A DNA stretch of 64,000 nt from Strongyloides papillosus. Lineage: Eukaryota > Nematoda > Chromadorea > Rhabditida > Strongyloididae. Of this stretch, positions 1 through 11,239 are shown one piece after another. Made by a program: the position numbers and the translations under genes. The stretch spans positions 62,001-126,000 of the forward strand of contig SRSI01000052.1 in assembly GCA_005656395.1 (NCBI GenBank), given 5' to 3'. The notes under the pieces are model-generated. The model made no database searches and was not told the DNA's origin. It worked only from the letters and a program-made list of their open reading frames with translations. Every line of letters begins with the position of its first letter. The first letter of the stretch is position 1.

Positions 1-1299
1 TAAATTATTACTGTTAAAACGATCATAATCTTGGTTCCTTCGATAGAAATTGTACGAAGAATCTGGTTTTACATAAGAATTGCATCGGGGTGATGGATTA
101 TCGTTGGTATAAATGTTACTTTGATTCATTGATCCTCCATAATTAAATATACCTATATCTAAATTTTGCCTTTTAAATCCTGTCATCCATAATATTCTAC
201 TTAAAAATATTTTTTCAACGTGATAAAGTCTTGCTGGAATATCTACATGTGCAACTTGGACGTTCTTAAAATACTTCATAAAAAGATTCAAATTACTTTC
301 CATAGTCGCAGACATAAGGATAATCTTTAGATTTAATGATTTTTCTAGAAGTAATTTCAACGTTGCCAGCAAGTAATCTGTATTTGTTTCGCGCTCGTGA
401 ATTTCATCTAGTATAACATGGGTCAAAGAACCACCTAATTGATCTAATTGTCTTAACAAGACACCACTAGTTACGTATGTTAATATAGTTTTTTTCGATG
501 TTTTTTGTTCTAATCTTATATGATAACCAACAGTATCACCTAAAACTTCCCCACGTTCCTTAGCAACCCTTTCAGCAACTGCAACAGCAGGTAATCGCCT
601 TGGCTGTGTACATATCACTCTAATAGCTTTATTGTTATCACACGCATCTTCCAGAATAAACTGAGGTACTTGAGTTGTTTTACCACAACCAGTTCCACCA
701 GTAATTAACGTTACACGGTTATCCCGAATAGTATCTAAAATTAACTCTTTTTTCTCTCGCGCAGGTAGTGTTTTTCGAATTCTTCCAAGAGAAGTAGAGC
801 ATTTGACAGGCGGTGGTACCATTCTTGTGGCACTGTCACAATTAACCAATTTACTAAAAGGATTTTTCCTGTTTTCATTACATTCATTGTGTAGGTGCTT
901 TTTTGTTTCTTCCAATTCAATTGGTCGATAATCAGTTATCTCTTTAATCATTAACAATTGATCATGGTTTAGCTTTATTTCTTGAGCATCTTTAGTGATA
1001 ACATGCTTTTGTATATCATTTTTTTTGCGTATTGTTAAAATGCGATTACTTGAACTTCCTATACTTTTTGATGTTAATCCAAATTCTGAACATAATTGAT
1101 GTACTAATTGTCTCTCTTCATTACTGAGGCCTTCATATTCGAGATCTATAAAACATAGAAAAAATGATTATATTTAAAACATACAATCAGACTCTTCTTG
1201 AAGAAATTTTTCTAATATAGTTTTCCAAATTATTTTGTCATTTTTCCTATCATATTTCCGTCTTCCATTATTGGTGCTTCTTTGTGATATTCCATGCAT
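1..1299 (-). CDS. YTHDC2-like R3H/DEAH-box RNA helicase, N-terminal part
   Basis: Reading the minus strand, exon 1 runs 1299-1185 and exon 2 from 1145 past the window start; the intron 1184-1146 is 39 bp (GTATGT..TATAG) and keeps the frame. After a short basic leader there is an R3H domain (S-N-E-E-R, then L-T-S-K-S-I-G, then N-R-I-L-T-I-R-K-K). The helicase core follows: motif I GGTGCGKTT, Ia TQPRR, II DEIHERE, III SAT. R3H followed directly by a DEAH core is the order in YTHDC2, a 3'-5' RNA helicase of germline mRNA control, and the stretch after SAT (R-I-L-W-M-T-G-F) also resembles YTHDC2. Helicase motifs IV-VI, any ankyrin repeats and any YTH domain lie outside the window. The start ATG is the first one in frame that I trust; the frame stays open upstream, so the true start could be earlier. 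Confidence 0.85.
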
Positions 1300-2016
1300 A
1301 TTTATATTTGAAAATGAAAAACATCCAAATGGATAAAACTAATTAGTAAAACTATAAAATTAAAGGTATAGAACTTTTAATAAAAAAGGATATAGTTAAA
1401 ATAATATCAAAACGACGTCTAAAAATGACACAATTTTTATAGCAAAAATATTATCAATATTAAAGTTTAAATTTAAAAAAAGAAAGGTGACAACTCTCCA
1501 TTTGTTAAAAAATGCAAGTTTCAATAAGCATAGTCAGTTTTTTAACAATAAAATAAGAATAACGCTCAATGATTGGAGGTCAGAAAAATGTATTGCAAAG
1601 CGCAACTCACCAAATGACCTAACTCTCTATCGATTGTTGATGACCGTTTGGTAATTCGCAACACTGAAAAAAATAGTAAATGGTTTAACAGAACAATAGT
1701 TATTAATTTATGTGTCAGAGAAAGTACATTTACAAATACTTCCAAATAACATGTTATTTTGTTGCTATGATAACTTAGCAAAATTCTCAAGGTAGTCGTA
1801 AATTTCAGATGTAGAAAACATTTCCAAGAAAATTAAGTGTCGAGAAAATAAATTTGTACAACTAAAGTTGTGTTGTTGAAGGAGAGACGAAGGTGTTTAC
1901 TATAATTATCTTCTACAAACATTAAACATTTCAGAAATTTGTGTATTGTACTAATATTATCAGTATAAAAAGATAACAACTAACGGAATATAGAGAAATT
2001 ATGGTATTAAAACAAT
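1300..2016. other. Intergenic, nothing recognised
   Basis: A+T-rich DNA between the 5' end of the helicase gene and the 3' end of the L16 gene. It should hold the helicase promoter and the L16 3' UTR. A 74-codon open frame on the minus strand at 1566-1790 has no family features and I do not call it. Confidence 0.5.
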
Positions 2017-2773
2017 CTATTTGTACTTTCCTTTCCAAATTATATCATATTGTGAAAGCCAGCTGTTGGCATTTTGCATATTCCACTTTATAACATTATC
2101 CCATGAAAATTTGTTTTGGTTTTTTTCAATAATTTCCTGTTCATTTCTTCGACGTTCTTCGAGCATATCATATGAAACAAATTCTACAGGAAACGTAAAT
2201 CTTTCAGCAATATATGACAGGAAAGCTCGCGCTTCCAATTCAGTAATGTATCCCCCAACTTCAAGGATAATTCTATTGGCACGAACAGGTGTCACATACA
2301 TTGAAATACTACCTTTACCACCACCTAATTTAGATCCTTGAGCCTTTTTAGTTCTTGGAAGCCAAGGAGCATCTACACGCCAAATTGCAAATTGATTTCT
2401 AATTAAATTTTTATTAACACGTTCCATTATAAAGTTGAAATCTTTAGAACTAATAAATCCTCCTGATACAGCAGCTAAACCAAATTGTTTGTAGATAAGT
2501 TCTGTGTGAATTTCCTCGACACCTCTTGCTTCAACCATTCTCTTTGTTTCTTTAAATTTTTTTTCTCCTAATTCACTACTGTATGCAGGTTCTGATGGCA
2601 TAGGAGGAAGTTTAAACTCATTATTTGCAGGAAATACAACATCTAAAAATATTATAGAGAAAATTGTCTACTAAACGCTTACTTTCATAAGTTATTGGAA
2701 ATTGAAATTTTTTAACGCCACGGACACTCTGTATAGTTTTAATAACTGCACTTTTCAAAATATTTTGATTCAT
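2017..2773 (-). CDS. mrpl-16: Mitochondrial large-subunit ribosomal protein uL16m
   Basis: Exon 1 is 2773-2683 and exon 2 is 2642-2017; the 40-bp intron (GTAAGC..TTTAG) joins them to give 238 aa. The first 20 or so residues are basic and hydroxylated with no acids (M-N-Q-N-I-L-K-S), as in a mitochondrial presequence. The L16 core is clear: an internal I-R-N-Q-F-A-I-W-R-V-D-A-P-W-L-P, the glycine-rich K-L-G-G-G-K-G-S-I loop, then V-T-P-V-R-A-N-R-I-I-L-E-V-G. L16 sits near the peptidyl-transferase centre and the tRNA elbow in the large mitoribosomal subunit. The gene is divergent from EXO1, with 346 bp between the two starts. Length fits animal MRPL16. Confidence 0.9.
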
Positions 2774-3119
2774 TTTGATACAGTTATTATTCTGGGAATT
2801 TCTTACTAATTATATGTGTTTTGGAGAATTTACGTTAAAATATATCCTACCACGAAGACATTTGACAAAGGCGGTGAACATGTAAATGTCATTGCCATTA
2901 TTACAATCTGTATCGTTTTTAATAAGAATAACAACGAAATGATTAGGTATTGATAAAGAGAGTTACTATAAATTGATAACATTTAAAGAGTTTAATAGTG
3001 ACAGTGTTTGTCTGTAGTAATTTTTATTCTTTTTCTAACTTATTCTTCTAAAATATGACTTTTATTTCAGAGTGTTTAACACACCGGGCAAGTATTTTCT
3101 GTTTCGTTTATAAGTTACA
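2774..3119. promoter_or_regulatory. Shared intergenic region of two divergent genes (mrpl-16 / exo-1)
   Basis: 346 bp between oppositely oriented starts, so it probably carries both promoters. A TTTATTTCAG at 3061-3070 lies 50 bases before the exo-1 ATG and looks like a trans-splice acceptor or the end of a 5' UTR intron. No specific factor site is recognised. Confidence 0.4.
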
Positions 3120-4715
3120 ATGGGTATTCCCGATCTACTGAGATTCGTTGAAAAAGCCAAAAAAAAAGATGTATGTTTTTGTTAAATTTCCATGTGAATG
3201 TTCAAATTTTAGGTAAATATAATAGCCTTCAAGGGGAAGACACTTGCTATCGACGCCAGTTGTTTCGTATACAGAGGTCTTTACTCCCAGTCATTGGACG
3301 ATCTCCTAGGAAAAAAATCAAGGAAGTGTGTTGACTATCTCTTAAAGACTGCAAATATCATAGTGAAGGCGGACATCCACGCGATATTTGTGTTTGATGG
3401 GCGAGCGTTACCTTCGAAGAAGATGACGAATGACAAAAGAGATGCGTCTAGAGAAGAAAACAAAAAAGAAGCTGAAGTACTTCTCAAAATGGGGAATCAG
3501 GACGAAGCACTGAGGAAGTTTCGTAGGTCTTTCTCAATTTCGAAGGAAGTTCGGGATGAATGTATTCAAGCGTTGAGGGAGTTTGGCGATGTTGATATAA
3601 TTGTTGCCCCGTATGAAGCTGATGCGGAACTAACTTTTTTAGTAAATTCAAATCTGGCTTATGCGGCTGTAACTATCGATTCAGATTTACTTGCTTTTGG
3701 ATGTGAACGGGTTATTTACAACTTGAATGTTGACAACGCATTATGTGAATATATAGAGTTTCAAGATATAAGGGATTGTTTTTCCTCTAGGTTGCGGTCC
3801 GCCTTTAACAGCGATTTACTAAGGTATATGTGCATCTTCAAAGGCTGCGACTACTTTAAGGGACTGAAAGGGATGGCGTTTAAAACAGCGGAGAAGTTCT
3901 TTTCAAGAATAAGCAATAGGGATCCAGTGTCGTTTATCAAGTTTGTCAAATGTACTACTAAATTGAATGTCGGTGATGTCAATGAATTTACAGATGGGTT
4001 TGTTCGCGCGAACAACACCTTCTTGTACCAAATCGTTTACGATCCAAGGGATGGACGTCAGAAGCCATTGAATGCCTATTCAAATGAATTACTACAACGA
4101 AACGAGGGCCACGACAACTCAGTATCTTCCCTAGAAAATGGTAACTGTCTGTGGTATGCCGGTCAAGTTCTGCCACCTAATATTGCCAGACTATTGGCGA
4201 TCGGGAACGATTACGATGAAATTCTAGAAGATAATCTAAGGTTTACTACTCCACATGGCAATTCACATCGTTCTATCTGGAGAGAGGCCATGACAACACA
4301 TTTTAATGTAAGTTCAATTGATGAAAATTCGACAACCTCTTCACAAGCTAGCCTGTCGAGAAAGCGAAAAAGTCTTTCCGATGATAATTGGGTAGCTCCA
4401 GTCAAACGTCACGTAGGTCATAATTCACAAATTATAAATCGGGTTGATAAGACAATGGAAAGCAACGAGAGTGGATTAGATAAAGTTACCTGCCCTACTA
4501 AAAATGAATTTTCACAGACACAGTCTCCTTCGAAAAAAGTGAAAAATGATATACTAGATATGCCAAAAAAGGTTAATCCAGTTATTGGATGCAAAGCCAT
4601 AAATTTAGTTGCAACAGAAAGTAAGTATTTTAAAAAAACCTCGGAAGGTGCTGGATCTAAACTACATACTAACAATGTCACTTCAATTTTCTCTTGTAAA
4701 CGTGTATTTTTCTAA
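3120..4715 (+). CDS. exo-1: Exonuclease 1 (5'-3' DNA exonuclease, XPG/FEN1 family)
   Basis: Exon 1 3120-3170 and exon 2 3213-4715, with a 42-bp intron (GTATGT..TTTTAG), give 517 aa. The protein opens with the obligatory M-G-I-P-D-L-L of the family. Metal-ligand acids are present: A-I-D-A-S, V-F-D-G-R-A-L-P-S-K-K, Y-E-A-D-A-E-L (about residues 151-157), D-S-D-L-L-A-F-G (173-180) and G-C-D-Y. EXO1-specific stretches follow (R-A-N-N-T-F-L-Y-Q, P-L-N-A-Y, Y-A-G-Q). EXO1 resects DNA ends in mismatch repair and recombination. The C-terminal 150 residues are lysine/serine-rich and low in complexity, where MutL and MutS proteins bind in other species. The catalytic part is visibly richer in G+C than neighbouring genes. 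Confidence 0.95.
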
Positions 4716-4813
4716 TTCTTCAAACACTAACGGATCTTTGGACAGTAAGTAAGGATATTTTAATTTCCCAATTAGTTGTAAAATTTAAATAATTATAAAG
4801 TTAAAATAAAAAT

Positions 4814-5478
4814 TTAATTAAGCATTGTGTGGTTTTGAAAAACTGTTCTTCTCTGTTCTTCCACCTTTCGGCTCCATTTACTCTGTTCTGCTTCAACACG
4901 CCTTATCACACCTGATGGCCTATTTACAAGACTATTTGGTGGGGAATCAGATCTCGTAGTGGTAGGTCTGGAAAATATGTTACCATCTGTAGTTGGACTA
5001 TCATCATGTTGTTGACTGTATGGTATACCATAGGCTTTTCTTTTTAGCCTAGGATCCAGAAATAGTAGGAAAGCCATGTAAGCAGAAAGAAGAATAACAA
5101 TTGTTATAACAAAAATAACAACCACTTTTATTAGAACTGTGTTTCGAGATTCGTATTTACAATCGCAGTTTGCCAAAAATGCATCAACATGGCTTTCATT
5201 TATTATTTTAGATATTGCGCTTTTTACCACATTTGTCGGATTACAAATTTCGGCATTTATATTTGTTTTTGTGTAGTATCGCCTCTTCAATTCTTCACTT
5301 GTTTCGTTTACAGATGTAGCAAAATTCTTAACACTTGGACACACACAACGACATCTTGTGTCTTCAAAGTTTGCCTAAATTATAAATAACATAAAAAAAT
5401 GTGAATTATTACCTCAACACCATATATCAAACATAAATACAAAATAAAAAATAGGATATTTTTAATAGTTATTTCCAT
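4814..5478 (-). CDS. TMEM9-family lysosomal/endosomal membrane protein
   Basis: Exon 1 5478-5413 and exon 2 5374-4814, with a 38-bp intron (GTAATA..TTTAG), give 208 aa. Exon 1 encodes a signal peptide (basic start, then F-F-I-L-Y-L-C-L-I). The lumenal part carries the cysteine motif D-T-R-C-R-C-V-C-P and a second C-D-C-K-Y-E; one membrane segment follows (V-V-V-I-F-V-I-T-I-V-I-L-L), then Y-M-A-F-L-L-F-L-D-P. The C-terminus V-E-E-Q-R-R-T-V-F-Q-N-H matches the conserved tail of TMEM9. Human TMEM9 acts with the vacuolar ATPase and chloride transport in late endosomes; the same role here is inferred. It converges on exo-1, with the two stop codons about 100 bp apart. Confidence 0.88.
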
Positions 5479-6148
5479 AACGCAAAATTATCTAAGTAAA
5501 CATTTCACACAAGTGTAGTCTATATTCCAAACTTTTTATAGAAAGTAATTAGACTTGAGAATGCATTTTGACAAATAAAAACAAATATTGCTGTGCTTGT
5601 TATATAACAAGCACATTGGATTTTTTGTTTTTTTTAGTTTATTTTTTTTAGTTTATTTAGAGGAATTTTTTTAATAAAATTTTTTGTTCTATTTTTGATT
5701 TTTTATATTGCTTAAAGTAAAAAAAAGGGATATTGTATGATATATGATTTATAGGTTATCGACTATGAGGAATACGATGGTGTTATCAGAAAGTGCCTCA
5801 GGTAAAATTTTTTTTATCAAATTTTTTATTTTGAAATATTTTGATGTAATTTTTGAAGATACGAAAAATTTAACTCAAAAAACTGATATTAGGATGTTTT
5901 TGGTGTTAAAAAATAAATTTTTTTGTGCATTTTGTAGGGGGGTGAAGTTTGGTAATTTTTATAAAATTGTTATTTCTAAAGATTTTTTAATTTTTGTTTT
6001 TGGGGTATATTTGTCTAATATTTAATAACATATCTGAGAGGGAACCATAAGAAAAATTTTTCATTTTCTGCTATTTTTTATTTTTTATATGAAGTACTAC
6101 AGAAACATATTTTTTTCTTAAAGCGAAAACAATTATAAAAGGCACTTA
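5479..6148. other. Intergenic, C-poor T/G-rich stretch
   Basis: No gene recognised. From about 5620 to 6040 the plus strand is very T-rich with G but hardly any C, a marked strand skew. A 93-codon open frame at 5744-6025 reflects this skew (F, I, K, V) and shows no domain. Confidence 0.45.
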
Positions 6149-6454
6149 TACAGGGTGGCCTGCGAAGGCTTTTGTTCAAGAGTTTTTTGTTGACCTCTTT
6201 TCCACATAGGAATACTTTAATTTACTAGAAGCTATTATTACTTTTTAAATGTAGCAAAGATTTAATTAAAAGATACAATAAAAAATAGTAAATTTTTAGC
6301 ATCTTTATTTATTAATTATTTACATCTCAATTTTCCTTAAAAAAATACAATTTTAACCATTATAATTGTCAATGTCACAAAAAAATTTCTCATTTTTCTA
6401 GAATAATATGTACAGATTTATGTGTTACACAAAAGCCTTCGCTGGCCACCCCGT
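6149..6454. mobile_element. MITE with TA duplication and 25-bp terminal inverted repeats
   Basis: Left end CAGGGTGGCCTGCGAAGGCT at 6151 and right end (reverse complement) CGGGGTGGCCAGCGAAGGCT ending at 6452 match over about 25 bp with two differences. Both ends are flanked by TA (6149-6150 and 6453-6454), the target duplication of Tc1/mariner-type elements. The inside is about 250 bp of A+T-rich DNA without a transposase, so this is a non-autonomous copy. Confidence 0.85.
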
Positions 6455-6476
6455 AAGACATTGGTATTAGGGTGAG

Positions 6477-6562
6477 GGTACACTAGCCGTACTGGGCTAG
6501 TATATATTTACCTCGAATACAAAGGGGGCAAATACGTACCAACCCAATAAGGCCAGTGTACC
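6477..6562. repeat. Small 86-bp foldback
   Basis: The arms 6477-6503 and 6536-6562 are reverse complements over about 26 bp, starting GGTACACTAGCC and ending GGCCAGTGTACC. The few mismatches are mostly A-C pairings, as expected from transition mutations in DNA rather than selected RNA pairing. The loop is about 32 bp. It may be a tiny MITE or a remnant end of one. Confidence 0.6.
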
Positions 6563-6776
6563 AATTGCCCGGTATTATACTTATTTGTTGAAGCTGAAAT
6601 CAAAGTCGGAGGAATAGCCTATTAGTACACATCAACTTTTTTAACAAAGAATACACGGCTTTTCAGATTAATAAAAACCATTTTCATAAGGCGTACCACC
6701 GGGAAAAATCAATCTTTATTAAATACTTAAGTTATTCTTGCGAAATAATTTAATATATTTCAATAACAAGGCAGCC

Positions 6777-7565
6777 TTGGCATACCACCGGGAAAGCCAG
6801 AATGCCTCAAATATTAAAATATTGTCATATTATCATGAATTCTCTTATGTTGATTTTTCTTTAGTATGAAAGTAAAACTTTCCTGGCATAGTGGATTTTT
6901 CGTCCAGATTTTTGTGAAAAGCATAAACTCATTCATTAAATGCTTAATACCAGAAATACCAGAAAATAAAAATTTATTAAATGCTCAACACCGGGAGGGA
7001 AATACAAAAGTCACAAAAAATCCAGCCCCCCGTCATAATCAAGCTTTTTTATATATATTACTTTTTCTTTTATTTATTGTTTTTCCTTTTATTGTAATGA
7101 TATTACTGAACTTTTCAGTAATCAATAAAAAAATTCATTAAATCAAGTTTTAAATAGAAAGTTAAGAATAGTTTTTTAGATCTGAGAAGGAAGAAGTAAT
7201 TATATTAAAGGTATATTCATATAATACATATAGATATTTCTATAGAATAGAAAATCTATTAATTATAAGAAAGTGTAAAATAAAAATAAGTAAAGCCATT
7301 AAATTATGACGGGGGGCTGGATTTTTTGTGACTTTTGTATTTCCCTCCCGGTGTTGAGCATTTAATAAATTTTTATTTTCTGGTATTTCTGGTATTAAGC
7401 ATTTAATGAATGAGTTTATGCTTTTCACAAAAATCTGGACGAAAAATCCACTATGCCAGGAAAGTTTTACTTTCATACTAAAGAAAAATCAACATAAGAG
7501 AATTCATGATAATATGACAATATTTTAATATTTGAGGCATTCTGGCTTTCCCGGTGGTATGCCAA
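6777..7565. mobile_element. Foldback element with perfect 263-bp terminal inverted repeats
   Basis: Arm 6777-7039 and arm 7303-7565 are identical when one is reverse-complemented, 263 bp each, around a 263-bp unique spacer. The outer ends read TTGGCATACCACCGGGAAAG. Because the arms are identical, the same 58-codon open frame appears on both strands; I regard it as a by-product. No transposase and no clear target duplication are visible. A partial copy of the end (TACCACCGGGAAA) lies at 6694-6706, just outside. The structure fits a non-autonomous foldback DNA transposon or a recent inverted duplication. Confidence 0.8.
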
Positions 7566-10500
7566 TACATGTAAAGGTGTTGTAGTAAAAGATTTTACTA
7601 AACATATATACGTGGATATCCTTATTAATTGTTACACTCCTTAATGGAAAATTATTCTAACACATTTTTTTTAATTCATCGAACTTCTTTTAAAAAACGT
7701 TTAAAACTGTTTGATTTTTTTATTAAATTGTATTATAAGTTTCAATTTTATTTCATAACTTCAAAACATCTTACATGAAAAATAAATCTTTTAGGCTTAT
7801 AAGAGAAATTTAGCCTAATGCTGGTAATATTTATATTCTAATAAAATCAGAATATCAGAATAATTGACTTTTTTGAACTAAAGAGAAATTGATCTTATAA
7901 ATATATTTTTTTTAAAATTATAAATATTTGTGGGGAATTCATAGAAAAATACACATCAGCTCTTTCTCTTCTCACTAATACAATTTCTAAGTATAAACAT
8001 TGAAATGAGAATTTTGCTTACAGAAAATTTAAATTGTTTGTGTGAAAATAAAAATATTTATAATTTAATCCATGGCTTTTTCCCAACTCGACCTCACCGT
8101 TTCAGAAACTAGATATTTGATTTCATAAATGTACATTGGTCATAGGGCAATCTGCCCTATATAATCGGATACTGATAAAGAAGAAGAAAAATTGTATATT
8201 AATACGACAACTCTAAAAAGTTATTAAAAAGTTGAGTAATTGCATTTTAAAAAAATGATGAAGAGTAGGTAAAGTTAAGCAATCTTACATTGTTCGCAGT
8301 GAAAGTATTATAATCATGGAAGACAAAAATTATGATCATAGAGATGTGATTATTTATCTTCTACAATATTTTCTCATCGTAAAGCTAAGAAAAACCCAAT
8401 CAAAAAACAATTTCATTTATGATATTTTCCTATTCTTCAAATAATCAGTTTTGTGTCCAAAATAAAAGGAAATAAGATTTTTCAACACCAATAACTCTCA
8501 CATATTGCAAAAAATATGAACAAAACCATTTGTTACTTTTTGACATAACAATATATGTGCTACATATATATAAAATAATACTGTTTGAAATTATAAACAA
8601 TTCAGAAAAAAATCAGATAAAAATTCCATTAAAAGTGGAGAAGAAGCACTTTTTGGTATGAAATAAGAAATGAATCAAATTTGCAACTTGCTGTTGCTGA
8701 CTGGTAGTTTTGATTATACATCGTCTAAAATAATAAAAAGTTACTTTCCACTAACTTACAATACTTAATATTATTTAGTTAAGATTTTAAACAAATTGAA
8801 TGTTAGCTTTTTTAATTTTGATGAATTGTTATTTTTATTATAGTATCATTTGAATAAACTTTCATTCTTTTGTTCTATCTTCTTATTATGTGTCACTCTA
8901 CAGCAAAAAGGGCCTTCTTTGGTATCACTTTTGTATGGTATATTAGGTGTATTTAAGCTTTTCATTTAATTTTTTCGGTAAGAAAAATTGATTTATATCT
9001 AACAAAACTTATTGAATTATTTCTATTGATTTTTTGTATATCATTAATTAAAAACAACCTATAATACACCGTTTCAAAGGGTGTTATGTATTCCTAGATG
9101 GTAGTTATATATAATATTGTAAATTTATTTTTATTGTTCTATAAATATTACAATTATATATGTGAATAATAGTTATAACAATAAAATTATATTTTATTGT
9201 GTTATGAATTTTGTTAGAATCAACGAAGTTTTTTATTGTGGTCTACTTTATTAAAAACACTAGCAATTTTAATTAATATTTATAATAATCATAATAGTTG
9301 TCGTAAATTATTTTAGTTTCCCAAATGTTGTTTCTTTTTAGATGCAATTATTTATACTGTAGTAATTCAATAAATGTTCTTTTAGATGTTATGATAATTC
9401 ACAGTACAGTTATATTTATTTACTATATAAAATGTTTTTTTTATTTCCTGTTTATTGAATTAATGGATGACAATATTTAGAAATAACAAAAAAAAATTTA
9501 CATAGACAAAATAGCATTTTGATAGACTATTCAGAAAAATTGTAGTTTTTTGATAAAGTAAATGTCATTTTTTTACACATTTAATTTTTATCCAGTAATA
9601 ATTGGCGATTATTGTTTAGTGTCTTTACTAAAAAGTTTAAAAAATATGTAGTGATAGATTTATTTATAAAACAACTCAAAAAGAGTGTTTTTTTTATATT
9701 CTTCATAGTATTTGATTTTGCCACTGGAAATTTTAGTAATTTTTTTTGTAAAAGTGCTTGAACAACGTTTGAACAAACATTTCTTTACATTTTGGAATAT
9801 TCTACTAATGTGCTATTATTTTTTTCCCATTTTAATATCCACTACTTGCTTGTACATGATATAAATCATGACAATAAAATATATAGATTGTAAATTTTTT
9901 GCTTTTCAACTAAGCAATTTGTTATTTAATATTTATAATATTATAATGTGCTTGCAATCAAAATTTTATTGTAAAATAAAATAATTTTTTAAATGTTAGA
10001 AATATATATTATTCAATAATATTATTTTTATAATCTTAAATGAACCAAATCGCTTTCTTTATAATTTTTTTTGATATACTTAATAAATTAAATTTGATTT
10101 TTTTATATATCTTTAATAATAATATATTTATTTTTATTCATCAAATTATATCGCTAAAAAATACTTCAATATTTTATGAATGATTGCTGTATAATGTTTG
10201 ATCTATGGCAAATATAATACGAATAAAAGTTATGATAAATAATCACAAGATAGATAAGAAAATACTTTAGCAAAAATAATTATTGTAGGGACTTAGGTTT
10301 TCTATTACTTTGGCAAATTTTGAATAAAAAAATTTCACAGGAAATTATATTTATTCTAGATATAGAATGTATTTACCTGGCATATAATGTTCTATCAAAC
10401 GTTTGATTTGATATATTCTCACTATGAAATACAATTGTATATTTTTAAATTTGAAATATAGATTAAATAGAAAGAATGTATTTTTCATATGCGTTCTATG

Positions 10501-11239
10501 AAATTTTAGATTTTTTTATAATTATTTTTACAAATAATTATAATTAATTTAACACCATTTTCTCTTAATCACTGTTCATTTTTTTTTAATCTGAGATTAT
10601 ATTACTAAAAACTTTTCGAGTGTACCTTAAAATTTTTACTGTTATCGATTTCCTAATTTTATAAGCGTACTGGAATATATATCTTTAAATTAATTCTATT
10701 AATAAGTTAATTCATGATAAATATTACAGATATATTAAAAGTTCTTACATTGCATTTTTTTTTGATAAGAAATATATTTTGGTTATAAATTATTTCAATA
10801 CTATTAAACATTACCAATTGTTAGTCTTTTCAAAATAAAATGCTGTGAAATTGTAATTATACAAAAAATCTTTTTTCACATAGACACAATTTTAACTCTT
10901 TAAAATTTATATTTCACCTTATGCAAAGAATCAAAATTTTTTAATTATCACTGCATTTATCATATTATAGTATACTATACTCATAAAATATGATAAACTT
11001 GCAATTTTTGACCTAGACAATGGTTATAAAGCCTTCTTGTTCAAGTTGTCGTCGTTTTACACCCATGGTTACAACATTATTCTTTTAATGATACGTCATT
11101 AATTTTTTTTTATTGATGTTTTAATGTTGCATTAATTTTTCGTAAAGGAAAAGTGATTGTAATAAATTATTCATATTAATAAAGTTATTAAATATATTAA
11201 TTGTTGCATTTATTGTTATTTTTAGTTGAACTTAAAACA
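7566..11239. other. Gene-free A+T-rich region upstream of isovaleryl-CoA dehydrogenase
   Basis: 3.7 kb without open frames of note. The only distinct structure is a 19-bp hairpin at 8142-8160. The last few hundred bases should hold the promoter of the dehydrogenase gene; TTTTTAG at 11218-11224, shortly before the ATG, is a possible trans-splice acceptor. Confidence 0.5.
8142..8160. repeat. Perfect 8-bp-stem hairpin
   Basis: ATAGGGCA, a 3-base loop, then TGCCCTAT. It stands out as G+C-rich in an A+T desert. A related hairpin (AGGGCA, 3-base loop, TGCCCT) is at 12966-12980, so both may be ends of one repeat family. Confidence 0.5.

Noticed and set aside
1566..1790. 74-codon minus-strand frame upstream of the helicase
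   Set aside because: No start context, no domain; probably chance in the intergenic region.
5744..6025. 93-codon open frame as a small gene
   Set aside because: It is made of F, I, K and V, as expected from T/G-rich skewed DNA, with no start context or domain.
6866..7476. Two identical open frames on opposite strands as a gene pair
   Set aside because: They are the same sequence read from the two arms of the perfect inverted repeat. There is no domain, and the plus-strand frame runs into low-complexity DNA.
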